A stretch of DNA of 64,000 bases from Liolophura sinensis (Eukaryota > Mollusca > Polyplacophora > Chitonida > Chitonidae). Both the position numbers and the translations under genes were made by a program. Shown here in pieces: positions 48,859 through 62,905 of the stretch (positions within the stretch are counted from its first letter, which is position 1; every line of letters starts with the position of its first letter). Location: the NCBI RefSeq assembly GCF_032854445.1, contig NC_088302.1:44742645-44806644 (forward strand), given 5' to 3'. A model generated the notes under the pieces. That model made no database searches and had not been told where the DNA came from. It was given only the letters and a program-made list of their open reading frames with translations.

Positions 48859-49324
48859 TGTTCATTAGATGGTCTAACCATGCGAAAAAAAAGAAACTCA
48901 ATATTCCTCCTAGAGTTACATATATTTGCTAAAATGAGCAAATCAGGTGTCCCAAATTTTAGAAGAAATAGGCTACTTCATTCTGCCATGTGAAACTTTT
49001 CATGCACAATCTAAATATACCGAAACTATGACGGCTTAGAAATGACACAATGTGTCCATAATTGTGTTTTTCTTTTGTTTTTTTTTTTTCCAAAAGATAT
49101 TCGCCACAAAGCAATTTCATCACTTCTTTTTTTTCTTTTTGTCAAATTAAACTACATACAACGTTTGACTTCCCCATGTGACTTGCATGTGCATTGGTGC
49201 ATGCATGTATGATACATAATATGAATCTGAAAAAAATGTGTGCTCACTATGTACATAAACAAAGGAGGTGTCAGCAGTCTATAGATACAACGATGACTCG
49301 GAAAACTGTCTGAACATGACATTT

Positions 49325-49475
49325 ATTTACATGACGCCGTACTCAAGAATATTTCACATATACAACGGCAGTCAGCAGTATGATGGGGTGGGGAGGGGGG
49401 GGGGGGTCGGGCAGAACCCGGGGGAAACCAAGATTGTTGGTAGACCTTCCAATGTAAGGCCGGAGAGAAAACATG
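49325..49475 (-). mobile_element. SINE-A copy with expanded G tract
   Basis: GACGCCGTACTCAAGAATAT, TTCACATATACAACGG, then a G-rich tract (49,385-49,407), CGGGCAGAACCCGGGGGAAA and GGCCGGAGAGAAAACATGCC follow the SINE-A order. The TTTATT tail and the tRNA-like head are missing. Confidence 0.85.
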
Positions 49476-50519
49476 CCATTTAACATACATAATAAAATCT
49501 GCAAATACACTTATGAGCTATATGTATGGAAGGACAATACTAGTGCTACATTTATAAAGTGTATCCTTCATCTCCTTAATGCATGTTTATCTATACTTTT
49601 CATATATCTGTATCAAAATGTATTTTCTCGAAACACAAATTGTCGGTAGACTCCTACACTCACAATGGTGATGTCCTTCAGTGATAACTTTCCTCGAACC
49701 ATTGGGGTCCTATATTTGTGGGCAAACATTCACAGTACCTTTTGCATTACATTCTTTGTCTTTAGTATTGGCCTCTAAATGAAGTTGCCATACAAACCTA
49801 CTTATTATGTATGTATGTGTATATATATATATAATTATGTATATAGATGTGTAATCATTGGCTTCTATTTGCCTTCCTGAACAAAGATTACAAGTCCGAA
49901 AAGAGCAACAAACGCCGTTTTCCTGCTTGTTTTTCTTGCACTTGGGATGCTTTGTTGATGACGTTTTGCTCTCGCTAATTCGATCCCCTTCCTCACACGT
50001 GACTTTCACGCCAAATACGCTAGAGGACACGACGTATAACCAGGATCGATAACTCTTCTTCGTCCGGCTAGAGTAAACAGTTTGTTGACTCTCTAGGATA
50101 CAAACAAACACAAATTACAGTCAGAGTCGGTTATGTACGGAAGCCCAGAAATGGCATATGCACTTCATATATCTATGCATGCACAAATGTTGCTTGTTGA
50201 ATTACGTCTCGATCCAAAATCACATACAGACAAGTTGTGAATAGATGTTTGTTGAAACCATGTTTTATATAAAAACTCACTAATAATCAAGACGGGATCA
50301 AGTTTTTTTTCTCAAAGGTCGTTTATAAACAGTAAAACACAATACAAATTGTTGACCTTATATGTCGCAGAACAGATATACACACAGAACAAAAGGATGG
50401 CGTTAATAACCCACTGTAAAACTATGACATCGTAAATTCAGGGTAAAGGGTGATGTTAAGATGTTAAAAAACAGCCACGTTATAACAATTGTAAAATGTA
50501 AAATTGTAAATCTGTTTCT
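49476..50519. other. Upstream flank, no feature recognised
   Basis: AT-rich non-coding DNA with a short (TA)n at 49,820-49,834. A more balanced stretch lies at 49,900-50,060. No exon recognised. Confidence 0.55.
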
Positions 50520-50832
50520 AACGATGATGCTAACACAGTACAAAACAATGACGTTATAACGTGCGACAAATTATAAGGTAGTAAAGCCATTCATAGCAAT
50601 CATGTTGGACACATTGCAAAAGATGACGTAACACAATACAAAACGGTGATGTTAACAGCACAAAAACGATTGATGTTAACACAGTACAACAAAACGATGA
50701 TGTTAGCACAGTACAAAACGATGATGTTAACACAGTACAACACGATGGTGTTAACACAGTACCAACACGATTGTGTTAACACAGCACAAAACGATGATAT
50801 TAGCACAGTACAAAACGATGAGGTTGTATAAC
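50520..50832. repeat. 24-bp minisatellite
   Basis: Units of ACAAAACGATGATGTTAACA plus CAGT, best conserved at 50,630-50,830 (about eight copies) and decayed before that. The units differ in length by one to three bases, so reading frames across the array are not meaningful. Its sequence is unrelated to the intron 9 array. Confidence 0.9.
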
Positions 50833-53556
<2,724 letters not shown>

Positions 53557-53568
53557 ATAATTCATTCA

Positions 53569-53814
53569 TTTATTTATTTCATTGGTGAATATTTCACTTA
53601 TACGACAGCGACTAGCATTATGGTGGGAGGAAACCGGAGAGAGCCCGGGGGAAACTCACTATCATCCGCAGGTTGCAGGCAGACTTTCCCCACATACGGC
53701 TGGAGAGGGAACCAACATGAGCCCGACTTGAACTCCCAGCGGCCGCATTGGTGAAAGGCTCCTGGGTCATTGTGTCGCACTGGTGCGCTGACCCCCTCGC
53801 TCACGAGGGCCCTT
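53569..53814 (-). mobile_element. Full-length SINE-A with perfect target-site duplication
   Basis: The minus strand reads a tRNA-like head (A-box region GTGAGCGAGGGGGTCAGCG; B-box region GAGTTCAAGTCGG), then the core (ATGATAGTGAGTTTCCCCCG, CCACCATAATGCTAGTCGC) and the tail ending in AATAAATAAATG. Exact 12-bp copies of ATAATTCATTCA flank it at 53557-53568 and 53815-53826. The spacing between A and B boxes fits a class II tRNA ancestor. Best reference copy for the family in this window. Confidence 0.93.
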
Positions 53815-53826
53815 ATAATTCATTCA

Positions 53827-55144
53827 GCTGCATGTAAACCTGTTTCGTGTAAACAGCACATCACTGAATATTGTATAGGAACAGTATGGTGTCATCAGAT
53901 ATAACGCTTAATGAGGTCATCACCGGCCATGGAGTCGTGAATTAAAGACAACCCGTACCAAGAAGTATAAATGTAATATCAAGTTTTGGAATTACACTTA
54001 ATCATTTTGATCAACTTAAGGGTACGATAACATAGTGTTATAAAAATATGAGAAATGGCGCGTATGCATGTCTTCAGTATTGTTTCTTTCATTTAAACCG
54101 ATTTTAGCTGGGGAATAATAAGTAATTGTATGCCTATTTTTCTCAGCTGGTTAAGTTTCTGTTTCGACACCTTATTTACATTCCAAACATGTAAAAAATA
54201 AAAACCCCATTATTTACATGCACTTTAGAGGCTGCATATTTATGCAATGTTGATATTCTCAGACGCAACCATTTGTTCGGCAGTATGAATTATGCTTCGC
54301 CAGTCCTTGAATATGACACACACATCCTTACACTGTCGGCAGGAGACTGCAAGGTTTTAGTTTTTTGTTATTTTTTGGGAAGATGATTTGGTTGTCAGCA
54401 AAAATTGACAAGTTTCCTCCAAAGGCACGACCAGAATACATTTGTATGCGAGAAGAATGCGAAATAAAAATGACTACATCAAGCAAAAAGAAAAAGGTGG
54501 GAGGGCGGGGATCGGGGGGCAAGACGTATTGGCGGTTGCGGGGACTTGTTTTCCTCGCGGAGCAATCACGGACATTAGTTGGGTATAGCGGAGCGAAGTC
54601 GTGTCAATCATGATGACTTCGTCCCCAGACTTGTCCATATCGCTTCTCCCGTTGGCCACGTGGGAGGTTTATTCCATCGAGTTGTTAATATCTCTGCGGC
54701 TAACACGGTTTTAGCTGGCGGGATAAACTCTACTACACACCGACGTCGACAGATACATTATTAAATAGCTGTGTTTTCAGAAGGATGAATTGCTCAATAG
54801 CTTGTGAAAGCCGGGTTGCCGGCTGTCCCTGGAGATTCCATCCGCTTTATCAGTCGACTGGAGCCTGGCGTTGCCCACCATGGCAATCTCAATGCGTCGA
54901 AACTTTATATTTTAAACATAAACCGAATATCTATGTTTGTAGGGTCGTCGGCTTTGATCTGGTGACCACGTTGAGGCGTGGTCTGGTCATGGTATTACGT
55001 TTTCCCAGGAGACGCGCTGCTAGAGAAGCTAGGTATGCACTGGGTATAGACGAGAGAATGTCCACTGTCATGCATCAACTACAGTTCATCGGATTCAAGT
55101 TGAGCTATACGCCATCCACGTTGTCAGCGGCATTTACATTTTGT
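53827..55144. other. Upstream flank, GC-balanced part, no gene recognised
   Basis: The segment 54,480-55,100 is GC-balanced and CpG-containing. A 159-codon frame at 54785-55264 (+) has no recognisable domain, and its end is made of SINE sequence, so it is not called as a gene. Confidence 0.5.
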
Positions 55145-55240
55145 ATTTATTTCATTGATGTTTTATTGTTTAATCATTTTAAGAATTTTCACTTGGGCGA
55201 TGGCGGCCAGTTTTACGTGTGGAGAAAACCTGATTTCTTG
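55145..55240 (-). mobile_element. Decayed SINE-A tail fragment
   Basis: TATTTATTTCATTGATGTTT, AAGAATTTTCACTTGGGCGA and TGGCGGCCAGTTTTACG follow the tail and edge of the SINE-A core with many substitutions and an insertion. Confidence 0.6.
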
Positions 55241-55404
55241 ATGTATACCACAGACGCATGGTAACATACTGACAAAACGCTCAACAAATGATTAAATTTA
55301 ACAGAAAGTCTGTTGCCTGAGTTATGCAGGAGTGTATTCTGCTACTGAAGCAGATTATTCTGTTAAATTACATATTCTATTAATTTAATTTAAAGATTCT
55401 ATGA

Positions 55405-56180
55405 TGACACATGCTCAGTATGAGCACACACGCCCATTACGAGCACGCATGCGCAATATGATCACACACGCCCAGTACGATCACACATACCCAGTATATG
55501 ATCACACATACCCAGTATGATCACACATACCCAGTATATGATCACACATGCCCATCATGATCACATATGCCCACTATGATCACACTTACCCAGTATGTGA
55601 TCACACACGCCCAGTATGAGCACACATAGCCTGTATATGATCACACATACCCAGTATGATCACACATGCCCAGTATGATCACGATTACGCTATAAGATCA
55701 CACATACCTAATATATGATCATAAGTGCCCATTTGATCATACACACCCAGTATGATCACACATACCTAGTATATGATAACACATGCCCAGTATGATCACA
55801 CATACCCAGTATATGATCACACATGCCCAATATGATCACACATACCCAGTATGTGATCAAATATACCCAGTACATGATCACATATACCCACTATGATCAT
55901 ACATACCCAGTATGATCACACAGGCCCAGTATGATCACACAGGCCCAGCATGATCATACATACCCAGTATGATCATACGTACCCAGTATGATAACAAATG
56001 CCCTGTATGATCACACATGCCCAGTTTGATAATAAATGCCCAGTACGATCACACACTCCTGCAAGAGAAGCAAAGTATATTATGATCACATATGCCCGGT
56101 AAGATCACTCAAAGTGATAGCACATAACTATAGTATGATAACACATGCTTAGTGTGATAACTCGTGCCCATTAGGTCTAG
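55405..56180. repeat. 19/21-bp minisatellite with TGATCA core
   Basis: About 38-40 units of the type CCCAGTATGATCACACATA with a 21-bp variant carrying an extra TA (CCCAGTATATGATCACACAT). The palindrome TGATCA occurs in most units. Units decay towards both ends, as in an array ageing from its edges. No open frame and no spacers, so this is not a CRISPR-like structure. Confidence 0.93.
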
Positions 56181-57172
56181 ACGTGTCCATTAGGCCTAGT
56201 CCTATATAATCAGCTTTTCACAAGGTAAGTCCACGTGCGATATCCATCTACTGGGGTCATTTCTTGTCTCACTGATTTCCATCTTTCAGGCCCACGTCTT
56301 CGTCTCACATGGACTTGAATGATTGTATAAAGACTAAGATACCAATAAACCCCCTACGCTTAAACCAAACTAAAGAAATAAATAATATCAGAAGAAAAAG
56401 AAAAAAAATTGTTCAAGTGGACAAGCTGATAAAAACGTTGGAGATATGTGTAGCAATATCAGATTTTATTATGTTCTGTCGATATCTAAGTGGTGCGTAT
56501 CAGTCGTTGGATTCGGCTCTTGCTCACTCGACCGATCGATGCCCTCAGAAAAAGTAGTCCGGGTTAGTTCTGAACCACACCGTATTTACACCTCCAATCC
56601 TTTCCTTAATACAACTCATTAAGTAAAAGGTTTGCCGGCACACTGGCCGTTAACGTCAACTTAGACTGAGATTATCCCGGCTCTCTCTATTGATCCGCTC
56701 AGCTCGCACGCTCGGTGGCGCCGCTCTCTCAGTTGTCATGTTTGATCATCTTAAAAAATTAGACAACAGACTTAGACTTCTCATGATTATACTTATACCA
56801 AATACAGAATAAGTCCGTCCTATCTCATCCCCACCCTAGGGTTCTTCGGACCAGCAAAGAGCTGGCTGTGTACCCAGTGGTCATATCCTCAACAATCCCA
56901 TCCCTGATAGTCATGAAGAGCATAAGACTACGAGTCCTGATGTGGTGCGTCGAGACGATGAACCAGATTTTCACAGAAGTATTGCTAAGTATATATACCC
57001 AGAACTGATCAATAACGGATCTGAAGCCTCATCCCACGGGATAACGTGTTCCGTTAACTTACGCGTAAAGCATCAGATTTAAATGACAAAGGCCAATGAG
57101 AAATACGGCATATACATCTATACGTGGTACTATTAATTGAAATTCAGTTTCTTAAAGGCAATCTTGTTTAAC
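56181..57172. other. Upstream flank, no gene seen
   Basis: The block 56,560-57,080 has balanced composition with CpGs; the remainder is AT-rich. Nothing recognised as coding. Confidence 0.5.
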
Positions 57173-57185
57173 ATATTCGTGACTG

Positions 57186-57443
57186 GGCCTGCGCGGCCGA
57201 GTGGTTAGCGTCCTAGTGCAGCGCAATGACCCAGGGGCCTCTCACCCAGGCGATCGCTTTGAGCTCAAGTCCAGCTCATGCTGACTTTCCCTCCGGTCAC
57301 ACGTGACAAGGTCTGGCAACAACCTTCGGATGATCGGGGGTTTCCGCCGGGCTCTGCCAAGTTTCTTCCCATCATATAATTCTGGTCATCGTCGTATAAG
57401 GTAACTAAAACACCATGAAACACCAATCAAATCAATAAATAAT
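57186..57443 (+). mobile_element. Full-length SINE-A, sense orientation, with imperfect target-site duplication
   Basis: The A box GGCCGAGTGGTTAGCG is at 57195-57210 and the B box AGCTCAAGTCC at 57262-57272. Core and tail follow, ending CACCAATCAAATCAATAAAT. Flanks are ATATTCGTGACTG (57173-57185) and ATATTCATAACTG (57444-57456), 13 bp with two G-to-A differences, suggesting an older insertion than the copy at 53,569. Confidence 0.92.
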
Positions 57444-57584
57444 ATATTCATAACTGAGTCACACAATTACCACCCTATTCGTTCCGTTGAAGTTCTACTA
57501 AACGTATAGCCTTGTGGATATCCTGAGAGTGTGGTGGATGGATAGTGTCTCCACGCCAGTCTTGTGGTGTGTTAGGCGATGAAC

Positions 57585-58080
57585 TGCATGTGAGATATAC
57601 ACTGCAAATAAAAAGATATTAATTATGTTAGCTGTTAAAAAGTATACGTTACACATACAGACATTGCAGCCATCTTGATGAACAGTATACGATATACATT
57701 TAGATATTGCGGTCAACAAGATATTAATTATCTTAGTTGGTGAACAGTATGCGATATACATGTGGACATTGCAGTCAACAAGATATTAATTATCTTAGTT
57801 GGTGAACAGTATACGATATACATATAGTTAATGCAGTCAGCAAAATAGTAATTATGCTGTAGCGGGTGAAGTACATGTGCATTGGACAGAAGCCGCATTT
57901 ACAGCTAGATATAAAATGTTAACTGGTGAAATGTACACGATACACTAATAGACCTTGCACTCAGCAAGATATTAATTATATTACAGTGGATGAACTATAT
58001 GTGAGTTAGATACTGTAATTAGCAATATTAGTGAATGAACTGAATGTGAGATAGACACCGCAGACATAAATATATTTAAC
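57585..58080. repeat. Diverged minisatellite of about 57-60 bp
   Basis: Repeated blocks share AGATATTAATTAT, GGTGAACAGTATACGATATA and CATTGCAGTCAACA-type words. Two central units are nearly identical and the outer five or six are strongly diverged. Confidence 0.8.
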
Positions 58081-58105
58081 ATATTGGCGTGTGAACTGCT
58101 TGCGG

Positions 58106-58340
58106 TTTAAGGTCGTACTTAACAATAATTTTTCACTCATATGACAACGAGGAGTCCTGAGATGTGTGAGCATATACTGTGTCTTCTTTTGGCAGGGCGA
58201 TTCCATGCCACCAAAGTGCGCTGAGCGCCAAGCGAGCGAGCAACAAGTACCATTTATAAAGTCTTTGGTATGATCTGACCCGGGTTTGATACCACGCCTC
58301 CCAACTTCGACGCCTAACCATTAGGCCATCCCCTTCAGCG
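58106..58340 (-). mobile_element. SINE-B copy, near full length
   Basis: Read on the minus strand: the A-box-like GATGGCCTAATGGTTAGGCG, the B-box-like GGTATCAAACCCGG, a body with ATGGTACTTGTTGCTCGCTC, and a tail with TGTTAAGTACGACCTTAAAC. The head implies a tRNA ancestor. The tail resembles that of SINE-A. Two further partial copies lie at 40,235 and 45,287. Confidence 0.78.
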
Positions 58341-59000
58341 GCCTGTACTGACAGACATTAGCTGCAACAGTACTCGAACTGCATACGAGGTGGACTGTAG
58401 TCAAGGTATTAACTACGCGTATGGTGGTGAATGAACAGCAAACGAGAAAGACTCTGCAGTCAGCGCCATATCAACTATCATAACAGTTGTACTGCATGCG
58501 TGCGAGAATCAATCGCATCGAAGTGTTACAGTAACTAGCGTTTTAATTAGCAAAACATAATTATGCATACAGGTACCCCTTGTTGAAATAGTATCTGTTT
58601 AAACGAAATTATGCTTCACAAACTTGTTTTGTAATCCGGCTTCTTACTTATATGTGTCCACCCTATCTCACTCCAGTCCCCTTCACTGTATAATTTATGG
58701 TACCAGCATAGTTTTTGTCATACACTGCTGTGTCATTACCCTATTGTGTTGATAAACCGTTACTGATTCTAACCTGCTTATTATTCCGGTGTAGTTTTTG
58801 TATATACATCCATGTGTCTGTCAGTTTAATCTGGGATCTTCATCCCAGGTTTAATTACCCTCTTGAAGCGCTGTATATACCTATTAACACTGCTTTGTTT
58901 ATTGCCATATGGTTTGACATTTTTAAATCAGTATATGTATGCTATGTACAAATTTAGTTTACACAGGTATTAATCACTCAACATTATTTTATATGTGGAC
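58341..59000. other. Upstream flank, no feature recognised
   Basis: AT-rich non-coding DNA with no recognised exon or repeat family. Confidence 0.6.
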
Positions 59001-59176
59001 AATTAAATATAAATACTGAATCTCAGTTAATGGCTCACATTAAAAAGAAATATTGAATTTCAATTAATGACATGCATTCAATAGAAATACTGAATCTGAA
59101 TTAATGGTTTACATTAAATATAAATATAGAATTTTAATTAAAAGCGTACATTAAATAGAAATGTTGAATCACAATG
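59001..59176. repeat. 37-bp minisatellite, about five units
   Basis: Units follow ATTAAATATAAATACTGAAT then CTCAATTAATGG..TAC, each about 37 bp and well diverged. Confidence 0.85.
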
Positions 59177-62100
59177 TATCCTCTTTTTTCCCCCTTTTAT
59201 CGTAGTTTATAATTATGCTTTATTATCGTCTGGAAGATATTAGAAATAGCCAGATCTGACGTTCAGCAATTAACATTATAATAGCTGAAGGTACTGGTGT
59301 GGATACTTCTCTGATTATATGATCTATAGGTTGACCGCATGGCTAAGTGACACTCAAAACATTCTGTCTTGGCATTCTTAAATGCAATATTTCCAAATAA
59401 AGAAAGTGACCTTGACCGACAGGAACTTCGCCACATTTATCGTTGATTTCAATAACCCAATCTTCAAAATTCGATCCCTCATGGACACAGAGAGGACCAC
59501 AGCATCAGCATGGCGCATGGCTTCGGGCAGTTGGAACCGCCTGTAGGCCGGTTCATGGGACACAACCGCGAGCATCCCAAGTGAGCTCCGTGTGTCTCCC
59601 AAAGCAGCAGTAAGAGATTCCACGGAAATAATTAAACGGAAATTATGGTATTGAAATAGGGATTTCTCAAGAGAGATGAAGATTCAATAAATTCTAATTA
59701 GTAACAAAAAGCAGTGGCAGTTATAAATCTAAGAGGTGCGCTCTCCGGCGAGTTGGGAATTAGGAAATTGGATCTGGGTAAACGTTCGATAATCAACAAG
59801 GTAGAGCAGAGGGAAACTGGAAAAGGCAGGTCTGTATTGATGGAATCCGCACAGAGCTGTCCAAGGCAGGCAAGCATAAGTTCTAAGGGCGGTGATCGAC
59901 TAAGTCCGGCGTCCATTCGCCGTCTTAAAACTTCTCTCTGCGCCAGTAACCAACCACATTATTCCATTGTTAACGATGTTATTCACGTAGCGTTGTTGGC
60001 TTGTCTCCTAACCAGAGAATTCACTAATTAAATTTCGTCAAGTAATGAGCGAAGATAAAGAGAATGTCTAAGGCCGCCCAAACAGAGGGGATCGCCGCCA
60101 TTACTCAATTACGTTGTTGCTATGACAACGGTGATTAATCTTGATCGTAATGTGATTTCACGCCTTTTCCAGGAATATTTCGCGCGACCTTTTGTAAGTA
60201 ATCAATGACAGCAAACCCCAAGGGAGTAAACGATTGGGCGAGCTGGTTTCCCCAGGGTGCGCCTTGATCCAGTGTAACAAATAGAGATCAATAGTGAGCC
60301 CTGTGGTCATCGCACAGTGTGGGACGACGCCAGACGACAACACTAACTAACCTATCCTCTTGCTTTCCGTTTTTAACAAAGGGTAAAAATAACATTTGAC
60401 ACAAAACTGAGCGGAGGATAAGAACAGAGAGAAGAGAGAGGTCGTTGTACACTTGAGGTCGGATTACCGACATCCCTGCGGTCATTGTTTGCACCAAGCC
60501 TTCTGGCATGCGCAAAAGTAGTACATCCACAAGAACGAACCAGTTCTTAATTTCTAAAGAACACAAGACAACTACACCTGTAGTCAAAAGTCTGGCATTT
60601 TGAAAATTCGAGAAGACAGGCTAAGATCTGCCTCAGATCTAAGGATTAGAAAAGCCTGGAAGCTCCTATGTATAAAGTAGAAGTGTCCAAGTTTCCCGAA
60701 CATGATATGCGCGCAGGCCTATATATGCTTAACACTGTCTATTTAAAGAAACCTCTAGCTCCAGTCGCAATTAATTAGCGAAGACAACTCCAGGTGCAAT
60801 GAGATGAAATTAGCTAGTCACAGCTCGGAGCGGAACCGCTCTGGGGTTCCTGCGATTGGCACATATAGGTCGGGCCATTTTATATGATGTATGGCTATTG
60901 GACTTGGAAAGGAAAAAGGGAAGCGAATAAGTCAGTGGCACAAATATCAAACAGCCCTTTCTACAGTTGGCAGAGGAACTAAACCATCCATAATTAAATA
61001 ATCCAGGGTGAAATATGTTGCGACAAAGCTGAGTCGATGCCTCCGGAGGTAATGCTTCAGAAATGGCGTCACTTTGTTATAACCGAGTTGAGATGACTCA
61101 ATACTACGAGCAGAGGTCCCTTCAGTCCGGCAGCCGGACAGTGTTAATTGACGACCATTGTGTCTCTTCTGCGGAAGCTAAAGCCACCTCCCCCGGACAA
61201 TACGACCCCCGACTCAGGCGAAGGCTAATTGCTCGTGTTTAGGACCCTCTATGATGCTCCACTGGTTTCTAAACATCTGTCCTGACAGCAAAAGAGCCAT
61301 TGTTGTCAGGGTGGACAAAAGTTGAGGGGAATCTAACACCTGGATATATGCGGTAGTACCAAAGCAACCACCCCGACCTCACCACTACCACAGTCTCAAC
61401 CTGAAGCACAGTCTCCACTCCCACATCTGGGCACCTAGCCCCTCCCACGACGGACCAGACGTCAAAGATCAATGGAGATATGGTATACCTGAAGTGTACA
61501 CAGATAGTATTACGGCGAGGTTACTACCCTAAATTTGAGGTCCAGCTGGCATTGTCCAGTTAATTACACAGAGAATTTAAGTAGGGGGCGTAAAAAGGAC
61601 GCATTAATCCAGGTGACTCCCGCTCAATTACAGCTCTTTGATGAACAGAAGATTCTAGATCTCACAGAGTTGAGTTACATAACCACAGTCCTGTACTCAG
61701 CGGTGCGCATCCTCGCGGCCATGCATGCAGCCCACAAATGCAGATGACATGCATAATGATGTAACGATAGATGGATTAAAATTTACGCCGAAAAAGATCT
61801 ATAAGGGCACCAAAGTTTTTATTTATATTTATGTCATGAAAATATACGGGTATTGTTGATGTTAAAATGGATCAGCAGTTACACATTTACCTGTCGCATT
61901 TAACAGTTAATGCATATAACTCTCTCACCTGTATATGGTTTACCAATCTTGTCATTGTTCACTGGAACAGCTGGAATGTAATATAAAACTAATGCTATAT
62001 CATGATATATACGTATGTGTATCCATACAGCATGGCACATATTTCTTCTTTTTAAAATATGAAAAAGATATTACCTTTAGAAGATTTATAATCGCAACCA

Positions 62101-62261
62101 ATTTTCTCCTCTGTACGCTTAATTGTACAACTAGTACATGCAATTCCAATAATGGTGCCGTATGCATTAAAATCTTCTCATTGATGTGACAAAATCCTCA
62201 AACCAATCATCCCAAAATTAGCTGTGGATAGAGCATTTTGCTTTGTTCCTAATATTTATGT
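59177..62261. other. Distal flank with large GC-balanced islands
   Basis: Two blocks, 59,390-60,610 and 60,750-61,460, are long, repeat-free and balanced in composition, unlike the AT-rich surroundings. They contain an RFX X-box GTTGCTATGACAAC (60116-60129), homeodomain-type TAATTAG, and TGACTCA (AP-1). Open frames (for example 59 codons at 61063-61242 and 105 codons at 59714-60031, both +) lack recognisable domains. Best read as candidate regulatory DNA. Confidence 0.45.
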
Positions 62262-62344
62262 TTAATTTATTTATTTATTTGATTTGTGTTTTACGCCCGA
62301 TACTCAAGAATATTGCATATATATGACGATTGCCAGCGTTATGT
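62262..62344 (-). mobile_element. 5'-truncated SINE-A copy
   Basis: TTATTTATTTATTTGATTTG, TGTTTTACGCCCGATACTCA and AGAATATTGCATATATATGA are the tail; the element stops at the core edge (GCCAGCGTTATG). A possible 8-bp flank duplication TTATGTTT overlaps element sequence and is ambiguous. Confidence 0.82.
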
Positions 62345-62730
62345 TTGAGAACAAAGAGTTGAGTGTGGGAACAATCCAATGACCTGACATTGCACCTGAC
62401 AAAGATATTAATACGTTTCTTCTGAAAGACTACTTGTATGGCTCCCATGGTATCAGTTTCAAGTCATAAAATTACCATAACTAAGAATCCGTATAATCAG
62501 ACAACTTGTTTGATTCTACTAGCCTGAAACTAAAAGCGCGGATGTTGTTGGGGTCTACTAAGTTGTTGGTCATTCAAGATATGAGGCCCAGCGAATTAAT
62601 ATCCCTCTCTTATGGAACAGTCAAGCGTAGCTTTTTTCCATTGAACTCCTCTAGGACACAGCTGGTGTTTACCCACCCATCAGCTAGGCTTCTGCTGTAA
62701 AAGTATTTATTTTATAAAATATATTGTAAA
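62345..62730. other. Spacer between two SINE-A copies
   Basis: Ordinary AT-rich sequence. Nothing recognised. Confidence 0.6.
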
Positions 62731-62905
62731 TTTTTTTATTTATTTGATTTGTGTTTTACGCTGTATTCAATAATATTTCATCTATACGATGGTCAGCATT
62801 GTGGCGGTTGAAACCCGGTTAAGCCCCTGGAAAACCCACGGCCATCAGCAGGTTGCTGGAAAACCTTCCCGCGAAAGATCGGAGAGGAAAACGGCATGAA
62901 CTGAA
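62731..62905 (-). mobile_element. SINE-A copy lacking the head
   Basis: TTTATTTATTTGATTTGTGT, TTTACGCTGTATTCAATAAT, then GGTCAGCATTGTGGCGG, ACCCACGGCCATCAGCAGGT and GAAAACGGCATGAACTG: tail and core in order, with the tRNA-like head missing. Confidence 0.85.

Noticed and set aside
54785-55264. Open frame of 159 codons on the plus strand
   Set aside because: No domain, no splice context, and its last part is SINE-A sequence; probably a chance frame in GC-balanced DNA.
55405-56180. CRISPR-like array
   Set aside because: Head-to-tail repeats without unique spacers in an animal genome; a minisatellite. The same applies to the arrays at 6,768, 9,398 and 50,520.
57186-57272. tRNA gene (Ser/Leu-like A and B boxes)
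   Set aside because: The boxes are in the head of a SINE with core, tail and target duplication; no intact acceptor stem or anticodon arm is evident.
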